From: Bursaphelenchus xylophilus | Taxonomy: Eukaryota > Nematoda > Chromadorea > Rhabditida > Aphelenchoididae | Assembly (NCBI GenBank): GCA_904066235.2 | Contig: CAJFCV020000006.1 | Location: forward strand, 5,766,001-5,830,000 | Direction of reading: 5' to 3' | Length of the DNA stretch: 64,000 bases | Shown: positions 35,672 to 47,031 of the stretch, piece after piece | Layout: every line of letters begins with the position of its first letter | Position numbering within the stretch: position 1 is the stretch's first letter | Position numbers and translations under genes: made by a program | Notes under the pieces: model-generated | The model's database searches: none | Seen by the model: the letters and a program-made list of their open reading frames with translations, nothing else | What the model was told of the DNA's origin: nothing

Positions 35672-36844
35672 ATGGTCCCTGTTGCAAGCAGTGTGGCAGA
35701 AGGAAATGTCAGTAACGGCGGAGTAAAGAGAAAAAGCGATGCCCCGGTACCATGTACGACCGATCGAATGACCACTAGGTCTGGACTTGCCTTGGGCAGC
35801 AGAATCCCTCCTCCAAAAAAGTATGTTCGAATCCTTTTTGGTCAAACCATTCGTGGAAGGTTTGTTACGAAGGTTCCTGACTGCTTTCGTTATTAAAGCA
35901 AACTTTTGGTTTTGAATTCGACTATCTTTTGATATTCTAATAATGAAATGTTATGTTTTAGAAGTCGTCCCACAGTGGCCAGAAGAACTTTTTGTCCAGT
36001 AGGTTGTTTTTTTTCTTTTTACTATGGTTTAGAGTGTGAACATGAACATCGCCGAGGTCGCGGCCACTTCCTCGTCATCTGCCAATTTGTCGCTTCGATC
36101 TGAAGGTCTTTCTTCGATGGGATCGTCGATTAATTCTCGATTATCTGGATTCAATCTGGGATCAGAGATAAATGGACAGGATCGGTGCCCACATGCTGAA
36201 TTGATCCCTCTTCCACATACCTTTTTGGGTGAACAAGTTTCCAGGGCGTCCTCCAGCGGGGTATCTCCTTTTTTGAATCATGCAAATGATCCTGTCAATG
36301 TATTGGTTAATTTGGAAGGAGCTGAATTGGCCGAAGCCTTAGCTGCTCAAAGACAGTGGGAAATCAGAAGAGCTCAGATTGAACAAGATGAAAGATTGGC
36401 CAGACAATTGTGGAATGCGGAAAGTGTTCTGAATGAGCCGGTTATTATTGTGAATCCATCCCCAGTGACGACGAAAAAGGTCCCTAATTGTCAGAATTCT
36501 CCAGCTATTGTTCCTGCAAGTTCCTTCAGTAAGTCGAATTTTTTAATTGATACCTAATTATAGGGGAATCTTGTTCAATTTGTTTTGCGGAACCGGCGTT
36601 GGCTCCGTTACGATGTAAATTTTGTTCCCAATGCGTTGGCTGCAAGAGTTGTGTCAAACAATGGTTTGGAGGCCCATCTTCCGAAAAGAATAGGAAGCAA
36701 TGTCCTCTCTGTCGGCACAACTGGAAGACTCTTGGTCCATCTTACGTTACTCCCATCATTACTGGTTAATTTGCTTTCTATCATAAAATGGTTTCAAATT
36801 GCGATCTTTTTTTAGGTCTATACTCACATACTTTAAATCATTGA
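35672..36844 (+). CDS. RING-like zinc-finger protein, possible E3 ligase
   Basis: Five exons (35672-35820, 35962-35998, 36033-36528, 36564-36764, 36816-36844) join in phase to 303 residues. The start follows an acceptor (CATTTACAG) by three bases, a likely spliced-leader site. The N-terminal 60 residues are basic. The middle is Ser-rich, then helical and charged (LAEALAAQRQWEIRRAQIEQ, ARQLWNAE). A C-terminal Cys-rich finger reads CSICFAEP, then RCKFCSQCVGCKSC, then CPLCRHNW. The order fits a RING finger, but the usual His ligand is replaced by Cys in a tight C-x2-C-x2-C-x2-C-x2-C run, so it is an all-Cys variant. RING proteins usually recruit ubiquitin E2 enzymes. The family is not identified. 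The poly(A) signal is at 36983. Confidence 0.82.
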
Positions 36845-36982
36845 ACTGACGGGTTATTTTATTATTATATCGATTGCATGTTATGTACTCTAAATTTCTC
36901 AGAAATCTTATATCGTCAAGTTCTTTCAATCGGGAGTCCTGTGTTTTTTGTTTTTATCTGCCGGAACATTGCTTCTAATCCG

Positions 36983-36988
36983 AATAAA
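36983..36988 (+). terminator. Poly(A) signal of the RING-like gene
   Basis: AATAAA 139 bases after the stop codon. Confidence 0.45.
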
Positions 36989-37334
36989 TTGTGCTTGGTT
37001 GGTATAAGGTTACAAGTAAGAATGCTGTAAGTATAAGTCGGACGGTTTTGTTTATACTCTCCACGGAGATATTGTACCTTTGAGAGGTTGCTAGGAAAAA
37101 CTTCCGTTTATGATGGAATTTGTTCATGGCGTCGGAGACTAGAGCAGACCGTACTCCCCATCATAAGACGCACTTCCGGATTGCTCAAGTTGTCGTTTCG
37201 CGAGAAACTTGGAAAGACACACCGTTAATCCCCTGCGGCCATGGTGAAGGTCGTATCCGGAGTCGGCGATACGGCTTGTGACTGGAGGCTATATTTGTGC
37301 CGATTTCCCGAAGCCAGCCCTCAGTCTGGCCACG
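36989..37334. promoter_or_regulatory. Promoter region of guanylyl cyclase 1
   Basis: This 346-bp gap separates the RING-like gene from the first cyclase on the same strand. I see no gene and no clear TATA box. It must hold the cyclase 1 promoter unless that gene is expressed from an operon. Confidence 0.35.
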
Positions 37335-40300
37335 ATGCGTCTTTTGCTCGTCTCGCTGCCGTTTCTGCTGGGCTTCTGCCTTCTACAGGTCTATCCGAAT
37401 GTGGTTAAGATCGCCCATCTGCAGCCCAATGACCCCAACATCATGCACGAACCTCATGTGCTCAAGATGTGTGCGGCTGATCTCAAAGAACGAGCTATCT
37501 TACCCAAGGACATCAACTTTCAGTAGGCTTTAGATTATTTATCTTCCTTTCAAAGCCTTACAACTTACACTGTTTTTTATACTCTAGAATCTACACCATG
37601 GAATCTTGTAATCGATTCTCCGGAGTGGAGCATGCCGCGTATCTTCATTATTTGAAGAATGCCAGTGTTTACTTTGGTCCTGGTTGTAACAATGGTGAGT
37701 TCATTTACATAGATTGATCGAGCGGGTTGCAGAGATGTTGGTTATTGCCCGTTTGGCGTCAAGGTGGAACGTGCCGATTGTCGCTCACTTGTCTGGTGAT
37801 GACGCGCTTTCCGATCGATCAGTCTTCGATACTCTCGGATCCGTGGCCTTAACGTCGGCTACAGAAATGGCTCGCGCAACTTTAACTTACCTTCAATTGT
37901 ATGGGTGGAAACAAGTGGGTCTGGTCAAGGCTAGTGTGAACTTTGACCGCCTGAGTTTGCATTCCTTGAAGAACCTGTTGAAAGACCATGACATCGATGT
38001 GAATATTGAAATCGAGCTGGATCCTTTTATGACTCCGGATGAGATAATCGCTACGGGAAAACTGAAGCAGCTGAGAAATAAGGCTAGGAGTAAGGATGAC
38101 GTCATCCCAAGAATATTTCCAAACGATTTTTATAAATATTATCCGATTACGTAGAGGAATTGCTCTTGTTGCGTCATTTTACCGTGCCTTTTTTAGTCAT
38201 CATCGTGGAAATGGGGATGGATCTGCATACAAGTCGCGCTTTCATGGTTGCTGCTCATCGATCTGGAATGAAGACAAACGATTTTGTTTATATCATACCT
38301 TGGCTTGCTCATGTAAGTCTGAACGAATTATAAAATCAATCAAGTATGCATGATACTCGAATAACATAAATATTTCGAAAATATTCCAGATGCACGATCA
38401 TTATCCCTGGGAAGCGAATAACATTGACAAGAATGAGGTCCGTCTGGCTTACGATGAGACGATTGTCATCACGGCTCATGGTTATGACAAGAAATTCATT
38501 GAAGACTTTGAGCATCGCTTCTCCCAACTGACAGGAATCATAAGCAGTCATTATGCCACTTTGTCATATCTCTCCTTATACGACGCTCTCTTCTTGTACG
38601 GATTGGCTGTTCGAGATGCTTATGATGAGACTAAGAATGCTTCCATTTTCTTGGATGGAGGTCTGATCTGGAAGAAGATGACGGTAAGGCAGTTTATCGG
38701 AGTGTCGGGCCAAGTACTCATGAACAACAAGGGAGTTCGAGTACCCAGTTATGCCACTTATTATGTGGTCAACGGAACGATGAGGATTGTGGTCGAGTTG
38801 ACAGCTCGGTTGATGGACAAGGCCAAGTGCGCGATAGCTGAGAATGATTGCTCGGAACACGTCGCCCACGAAGTGATGCCTCATTATTGGAGTTCTTATG
38901 ATGGAGTGATGCCCCCGGAGATGCCGAAATGTGGATTCGATGGAGGACTTTGTGATTACACACCTTTCTTTGCGGGTGCTGGTGCTGTGATTTTCTTGGC
39001 TGTGGCAATTCCATTGGGTTATTTCATCTACATTAAAGAGTAAGTGGTGATGATTCGATTTATAAAGTTTATAGGAAAGAACGGATGTTATACGACATGA
39101 CATGGAGGATTCCCAGAGAACAAGTCCGTCTTCTGGAACATGGAACCAACTCGAGAAGTGAGAGTTCCATCGGGAAATCGGTGACCAGCGGCTCTGTCAG
39201 CGGGTCCATAGGATCTAAAGCGAACAGCAGGCTAAGTGCTAAACAGGCTGTTGCCAACGGAGTGAAATGCGCTTTCAAACGATATCAGCAGACCAGAAAC
39301 ATCACCTTCCCCAAATCTGATTTGTCTCGACTTAAGGAGGCAAGTTTACTGGATCGTAATAAGTTCATATAAGGATGGTGACATACAAATCAAATCGGGT
39401 TTCGTGGCCAGAATCTGAGCAGAGAAAAAAGAAAAAAATCTTCACGGGGAGAGAGCAGAAATTTGCGCAATATTACGCAATGGTACGCAATTTGAGACAA
39501 GAATTGCGCATTTCTTGTCTAGAAGCCTAACAGACAAGAAATGGCGGTTTCTGGCCACGAAACCCGATTTGATTTGTATGTCACCATCCTTATATGTATA
39601 TTGTTTAGTTGAAATTAATCGAAAATGAGAATCTGAACAAATTCTACGGTATCTGCTTCAACCAACAGAATGAGTTTGTGGTCTTATGGGTGCTCTGCCA
39701 ACGCGGGAGTTTGGAGGTAACATCTTGCAAAGGGTTTGTATTATTTTAGGACGTCCTTTTCAATGAGGAGCTCAAAATCAGCCGAAATTTCCAAGTTTCA
39801 TTTGCCAAGGATGTTGTCAAGGTAACCGCCATTTGAGCAATACTGTAATAACACCACCATAATCTGCAGGGACTTTACTTTATCCACACTTCTCTTATCA
39901 AATACCACGGTTTCCTGTGTCTCCAAAACTGTCTTGTGGACTCTAATTGGAATGTAAAGCTTACAAACTTTGTGACTGAAGAAGTAGTGGCAGACAAATT
40001 GAGACATAACGAGCTCAGATATCATACTGTAAAACCGCCCACCTCCAAAAAGAAGAAGGGCAAGAAGGAAAAGGAAGTGGTGGAGAAAGGCAGCGATGAA
40101 AGCGATAATGAGGTCTCGGATGAGAGCGATAATGTTCTTGAACAACAACAGAGAAGTATGCTCGAGAAAAGCGACAAAAACGCTACCAAAAGTAAGACGA
40201 ACACGTCTATTTTTCGCAGAAAAACAATTAGAAACAAGAAAAATGAATTGTAAAATAATTTATGTCATCTGCCCATACTTAATGTAAATGTTTCAGAATA

Positions 40301-41933
40301 CATCCAGCAAGCTCCTGAGATCATTCGTGAGCTCATCACCACCAAATATCTTCCACAAGGATCTCAATCAGCTGATATGTACAGTTTGGGAATGGTCTTA
40401 TACCAAGTTCTCTTCAAAGCTGAGCCTTTCCATGAAAGAAACATCTCCCCTAACAGTAAGTCGACATATCAGTCTGTCGGAAAAATAACGGCGGATCGTC
40501 GCGCCTCGGAATCGCCCATCATCGCTTTGCGACTGCAAGCCGCGGCTGGGGATTTGGTGCGCGACAGCGGCGAGACGAGTCATTTTGCTGCGACGATCCG
40601 CCGTTATTTTTCCGACAGACTGATAAAAAATGAAACTTTCCTTTTGATTCCATTGGTGTAATGTGTCGATTGATGTGTTTTAGAATTGATGGAAATGATC
40701 TCCATGGCCAATGATGATGATCAAATTGTCCGTCCATCCTTCCCCAATCAACAGAATATGAATTCTGAAGAGGCTTATAACCTACAACTTCTCTCAGCCA
40801 TTGAAGCCTGCTGGTTGGAGATCCCAGAGATGAGACCAAATATAAAAAGAATGAAGAGTATGGTGAACAGTAACCTCAAATCAACTGCTTCCGGTACTCT
40901 GGTTGATCAGATGATGAAAATGATGGAGGATGTAAGTAATGGGAGAACAGTTGTATGAATGTTTTACAGTACACAACTAACCTGGAGCAACTTGTAAAAG
41001 ACAGAACGGCCATGTTGGAGGATGCACAACAACAAGCTGATAGATTATTGAAAAATATGCTTCCTCCGTAAGAACTTTATTTTCAGTCCTAATTTCCTTT
41101 CAGTTCAATTGCCGAGGATCTCAAAGTGGGTAAACCAGTGATCCCCCAACTCTACCAAAACGCCACTGTTTTGTTTTCGGATATTAGAGGATTTACGAGG
41201 ATTTCATCGACTTCCACACCTCTCCAGATCGTCACGTTCCTCAATGATATGTTCTCTGGATTCGATGCAATCATCGCAAAACATGATGCTTACAAAGTTG
41301 AGACTGTAAGTTAGACAAGGTTACGCAACTTATGGCGCAATGACTTGTTTTAGATTGGAGATGCTTATATGATTGTGTCCGGAGTCCCCAAAGAGAATGG
41401 AAATGCCCACGTTTACCATATCTCTGAGATTGCGCTGAAAATGAGAACGGTATGTAACTTTGTATGTTTTTATTTCTGTTATAAAGCAGTTTTGTACACA
41501 GTTTACTGCATTTTATAGTTTGTATCCAACTTCAAATTGGCCCACAAGCCAGAGGAAGTGATGATGGTGAGAATCGGATTCCACAGTGGGTCTGTGGCTG
41601 CTGGAGTTGTTGGTTTGGCAGCTCCAAGGTACTGTTTATTTGGAGATACGGTGAATATGGCCAGCAGAATGGAATCGACTGGTTTGGCCAATAAAATTCA
41701 GGTAGGTTTCCGATTAATTTGATTTTTAATCAAACGGATTTAGATCAGTGAAGCCGCCTTCAATCTCCTCCGTTGCTTCTATCAGAACTATCTTCTCGTG
41801 GAACGTGGCAAAGTTGAAGTCAAGGTGAGTTTCAGACGTCCTCGACCTTTTTTTATCTTCTGTAAAGCTTCCATTCGCTTTGCAGGGCAAAGGAGAATGC
41901 ACAACATGGTTCCTGGAAGGAAAGAAGAAATAA
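37335..41933 (+). CDS. Receptor guanylyl cyclase 1 (GCY family)
   Basis: Seventeen exons join in phase to 1,099 residues. Exon starts are 37335, 37588, 37733, 38197, 38390, 39075, 39609, 39750, 39870, 40297, 40684, 40970, 41104, 41354, 41519, 41744 and 41886. The domains in order are: signal peptide, ANF-receptor-like ectodomain, one membrane segment ([18 protein letters not shown], about 453-472), kinase-homology domain with a Lys-rich then acidic insert, coiled linker ([18 protein letters not shown]) and class III cyclase domain. Catalytic residues are present: LFSDIRGFT (Asp about 923), KVETIGDAY (Glu about 963, Asp about 967) and [12 protein letters not shown] (Cys about 1035, guanine choice). 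It should make cGMP from GTP at the membrane of sensory neurons. It resembles the thermosensory GCY-8/-18/-23 group, by impression only. Intron 6 has a GC donor. Confidence 0.96.
39370..39592. mobile_element. MITE in cyclase 1 intron (TA target)
   Basis: A 223-bp element with about 45-bp perfect inverted ends (TAAGGATGGTGACATAC at the left), flanked by TA on both sides. It makes up most of the intron 39340-39608. Removing it with one TA leaves a normal 44-base intron. It has no coding capacity. Confidence 0.85.
40469..40623. mobile_element. MITE in cyclase 1 intron 10 (TA target)
   Basis: A 155-bp GC-rich element with 34-bp perfect inverted ends (TCAGTCTGTCGGAAAAATAA) flanked by TA (40467-40468 and 40624-40625). 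It accounts for most of the 228-base intron 40456-40683. The copy is compact and non-coding. Confidence 0.85.
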
Positions 41934-42049
41934 TTCCAACCATTATATCCCGGTGATGGAAGTTACAGTAACCAAATATAATCTACAGGCAATATATCTT
42001 GCAAATTTTATTTTTCACAATTACTCGACTGGATACTCGGTTATTTTCT

Positions 42050-42055
42050 AATAAA
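42050..42055 (+). terminator. Poly(A) signal of cyclase 1
   Basis: AATAAA 117 bases after the cyclase 1 stop codon. The next gene begins 300 bases downstream. Confidence 0.5.
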
Positions 42056-42353
42056 GGAATGGGATTTACATATTATTTGTTTCAGTGGGGTCAAAAAGTA
42101 CAGTAATCCGCCTAATTGGTATTTTTGAAATGATTTGGAGTACTATATACAATGCCTTGGTATTTACACGTGAAGGATAATCCGATACTATGAAAGGCAT
42201 GCCTCACCCACAATCTCCTCCAATCCCCCCAGCCAACCTCAGCTCGGATCTCTGTTGATTTGGAAGGATTAACTCCAGGAAATGGGATCTTAGGCGGGCC
42301 TGGCATGTCTCCGCTGGTCTCAGGCCACTCATTCAGACTCGGCTTTTGTTGTG

Positions 42354-45300
42354 ATGACCATGGTTTCGCCAGGTCCTATGTTGCTCATGGTGCTGATCGG
42401 AATCCTTTCCAGTAAAAGTGCCGGGAATATGGTGAGGATTGCCCATCTGCAGCCCAATGATCCGACTATCATCCACGAACCTCATGTACTCAAGATGTGC
42501 GCTCAGGATCTCAAGGAAAGAAATATTCTCCCACCGGAAATCAATTTCCAGTAAGTTTTCGGGCGATAATCTCGGTTTATGCGTATCTATTACTGTCTTG
42601 TTCCTATCACCAAAAAATGGTCAGTTCGTTCTAAAACCTTACCCCTTTCTTTGTTTCTGTCTAACTGTTGCATCTTTGATTCCAACTTCTACAGTATCCT
42701 CATAGAAACATAGATCATTGTCTCCAGTACCGGAGATTATCCCATAACTCCATTTCTGTAGGTTCTTTAAAAAATATCTCTACAAAACGGAAAATCGGGC
42801 CTTGGGGATTAAGTTCGTAAAACAGGAAATCGGTTGATTGAGAAGGAAACTACAGTAACCCCTTTCAGGGTGTTTACCATGGAGTCCTGTAATCGGTATT
42901 CAGGAGTGGAGAACGCCGCATATCTCCATTATCTGCGGAATGCCAGCATTTACTTTGGTCCCGGCTGTAACAACGGTAAGAAAAGAAAGAATACAGTAAT
43001 ACGATGGAATCAATATACAGAAATGTTGGTTATTGGAAGACTCGTGTCCCGATGGAACGTCCCCATCATTGCTCATTTATCCGGCGACGATGCACTCTCA
43101 GATCGGTCAGTCTTCGACACTCTCGGATCTGTGGCCTTGACATCGGCCACAGAAATGGCCAGGGCGACTTTAACGTATCTAAAATTATATGGATGGAAAC
43201 AAGTGGGACTGGTTAAGGCCAGCATCAACTTTGACCGATTAAGCTTGCATTCCTTGAAGAATCTGCTGAAAGACCACGGAATTGAGATTAATATTGAGAT
43301 CGATCTGGATCCATTCATGACGCCGGACGAAATCATCGCTACCGGAAAGCTGAAGCAGTTGAGAAACAAAGCCAGGGGTAATATTAGTTATTATAATCGA
43401 CTTTATGTTGCTCTCTAGTTATCATTGTCGAAATGGGTATGGATTTGCATACGAGTAGATCTTTTATGGTTGCTGCTCATCGTTCGGGAATGAAATCTCC
43501 AGAATACGTCTATGTGATTCCTTGGCTGGCTCATGTAAGTGCAGGTAAACACAATTATATGCATTCAGTTACACGATCACTATCCTTGGGAAGCCAGCAA
43601 TGTGGATAAAAACGAAGTGAGGACGGCCTTTGAAGATGCCATTGTCATCACCGCTCATGGCTATGACAAGAAATTCGTCGAAGAATTCGAAGTCAGATTC
43701 TCAAAAGTCACCGGGATCATCAGCAGTTACGTAAGTATAATATTTAAGGCAGGATTACGATCAGTTTTACAGTACGCTACTCTCTCATATGCCGCCTTAT
43801 ACGACGCTTTGTTCCTTTACGGCCTAGCTATTCGAGATGCCTATGATGAGACTCAGAATGCGTCTATTTACATGAATGGAGCCTACGTTTGGAGGAAGAT
43901 GTGTGGCCGTCAATTCATCGGAAGCACTGGCCAAGTCCTCATGAACAACAAAGCAGTCAGAGTACCGAGTTATGCGACGTATTTTGTGAAGAATGGGACG
44001 GTCAGAATCGTAGTAGAACTTACAGCGAGGTTGAGTGACAAGGCCAAATGCCAGGCATCTGAGAGCGATTGCTCTGAACATGTTGCTCATGAAGTAATGC
44101 CCCATTATTGGAGTTCATATGATGGCGCGATGCCTGCTGATATGCCCAAATGTGGATTCGACGGAAGCCTGTGTGATTACACAATTGTGTTCGTAATCTG
44201 CGGGTTCTTGGGATTCTTGGCCATCGCGATCCCACTGGGTTATTTCATTTACAAGAAAGAAAAGGAGAGATTACTGTATGATATGACATGGAGAATTCCC
44301 AGAGAACAAGTCAGATTACTCGAAGGAAATGCTGGAGGCGTAAGTTAGTTGCTTATGAGTCGAATTAGTAACTTTACAGCGATCTGAATCATCGATTGGC
44401 AAATCAACTTTGGGATCATCGGCTGGCGGGAGTATTGGATCGAGGATTAACAGCCGACTCAGCGCCAAACAGGCTATTGCAAACGGAGTGAGATGTGCCT
44501 ACAAGAGATATCAACAGACAAGGAACATCAGTTTCCCCAAAAACGATCTATCTAGACTAAAAGAAGTAAGATAACTTCAGTATTCAATATTGCAAATTGC
44601 AGCTAAAACTAATTGAAAACGACAACCTCAACAAATTCTATGGAATGTGCTTCAACCAGCAGAATGAAGTGATTGTCCTTTGGATTCTGTGTCAACGTGG
44701 AAGTTTGGAGGTAACATTAATCTCATGGATAGTATGATTAATGTGCTTTCAGGACGTCCTATTCAACGAAGAACTTAAGATCAGCAGGAATTTTCAAATC
44801 TCATTCGCCAAGGATGTCGTCAAGGTAACCTAACTGGACATGCTGTTACTTAACGTTTTCAGGGACTTCATTTCCTCCATCAATCAGTGGTCAAATATCA
44901 TGGAATGCTATGTCTTCAAAATTGTTTGGTCGATTCGAATTGGACGGTGAAATTGACCAACTTTGTAACGGAGGAAGTAATCGGAGATAAGTTGAGGCAC
45001 AATGAACTCAAATTGATGGTCATGAAAGTGAAGAAACCGAAGAAAAAAGGAGGAAAAGACAAGACAAACGGAAAGGATAAAGAGAAAGAATCGGATTCTG
45101 GATCTTCTTCCGAAGAAGACACGGAATCCAAGGCATTGCATCAGAAGGCAATGAGCAAAAAGTATATCCAACAAGCTCCAGAGATCATTCGCGAGATAAT
45201 AACCACCAAGTTCATTCCTCCAGGAAGTCAGGCTGCTGATATGTATAGCTTGGGGATGGTCATGTATCAAATTTTGTTCAAACTGGAACCATTCCATGAG

Positions 45301-46939
45301 AGGAATCAAGGACCATCAAGTAAGAAAAGTTTAGCACGGCATCTTATTCGTCCAATTTTAACAAAGTAAAAAAATTGGCAACGGTCCATAATGGACAGAA
45401 ATCATTACCGGCAGATGCCAATATGGGCAGATTTCTGAAATGCTTGCAAATATCCTCAATACCCTTGTATCCCTGTTAAAAATTAATTTTTGGATTTAAA
45501 AAAATGCTCGATCTGGGTGTTTTCTGTGGTGCTGCACAGGGAACTCAAAATCACTTATAAAAACTTTTATTTACTTATAAAAACTTCAAGTTTTTATAAG
45601 ATACCGTAATTCGAAATAAAACTGCAGGTTGTACGGATGTATTCTTATTTTTTAAGAGATCATGGAGATGATTGCCATGGCCAACGACGATGATCGTATA
45701 ATCCGGCCAACATTTCCGAATCAGCAAAACCTCCCATCAGAAGAAACTTACAATCTCCAGTTACTCTCAGCCATTGAAGCTTGCTGGTTGGAGATTCCTG
45801 AAATGAGACCAAATATAAAAAGAATGAAAACTATGGTTAATAGTAACCTCAAATCAACAGCCAGTGGAACTCTGGTCGACCAAATGATGAAGATGATGGA
45901 GGATGTAAGAAATTAAGTAACTAACTTGTAATTGATTTGTAGTACACAACTAACCTGGAGCAGCTTGTAAAAGACAGAACGGCCATGTTGGAGGATGCAC
46001 AACAACAAGCTGATAGATTATTGAAAAATATGCTTCCTCCGTAAGAACTTTATTTTCAGTCCTAATTTCCTTTCAGTTCAATTGCCGAGGATCTCAAAGT
46101 GGGTAAACCAGTGATCCCCCAACTCTACCAAAACGCCACTGTTTTGTTTTCGGATATTAGAGGATTTACGAGGATTTCATCGACTTCCACACCTCTCCAG
46201 ATCGTCACGTTCCTCAATGATATGTTCTCTGGATTCGATGCAATCATCGCAAAACATGATGCTTACAAAGTTGAGACTGTAAGTTAGACAGGGTTACGTA
46301 ACTTATGGCGCAATTACTTGTTTTAGATTGGAGATGCTTATATGATTGTGTCCGGAGTCCCCAAAGAGAATGGAAATGCCCATGTTATGCACATTTCTGA
46401 GATTGCACTCAAAATGAGGACGGTATAGTAGCCTTCCGTCTTAAATTATTTTATAGTTTGTATCCAACTTCAAATTGGCCCACAAACCAGATGAATTGAT
46501 GATGGTGAGAATTGGATTTCACAGTGGTCCAGCTGCTGCTGGAGTTGTTGGTTTGGCAGCTCCAAGGTATTGTTTATTTGGAGATACGGTGAATATGGCC
46601 AGCAGAATGGAATCGACTGGTTTGGCCAACAAAATCCAGGTATTTTTTGAATCCTGGCAGTTCAAGTGTAATATTTTTAATATATTTTTCCTTTTTTTAA
46701 GATCAGCGAAGCTTCCTATAATCTGATCCGCTGCTTCTACCAATACTTCATAGTGAACGAGCGCGGGAAGGTAGAAATAAAAGTAGGTTATATGTATAAT
46801 AAATATATACATGGGATGATTATTGACCTTGTAATTTATTACCATGACCGGAATGGGATTTATATTCGGATTGCAGGGAAAGGGAGAGTGCACCACCTAC
46901 TTCCTCGAGGGCAAAGAGATGCATGGCCGCAAGAAGTGA
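42354..46939 (+). CDS. Receptor guanylyl cyclase 2 (tandem paralogue)
   Basis: Seventeen exons join in phase to 1,099 residues, the same length as the upstream paralogue. Exon starts are 42354, 42869, 43021, 43419, 43569, 43773, 44380, 44603, 44753, 44863, 45657, 45943, 46077, 46327, 46457, 46702 and 46877. It has a signal peptide ([16 protein letters not shown]), ANF-type ectodomain, membrane segment ([21 protein letters not shown]), kinase-homology domain with its own Lys-rich/acidic insert ([20 protein letters not shown]), coiled linker and complete cyclase domain with the same metal-binding Asp pair, Glu and Cys. Compared with copy 1 it has introns at 43731 and 44340 that copy 1 lacks, and lacks two introns that copy 1 has (39040, 40192). 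The 45320-45656 intron is large and AT-rich. No AATAAA precedes the palindromic transposon that starts 93 bases after the stop codon. An ATG at 42360 is an alternative start. Confidence 0.96.
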
Positions 46940-47031
46940 CTCGCAGATGTCATCAAGTTTCTTATTTTACTTCAAATAAGCGCTTTACAATTACAAATTT
47001 ATTTCTCTGCCATCTTCTATGATGTACTATA

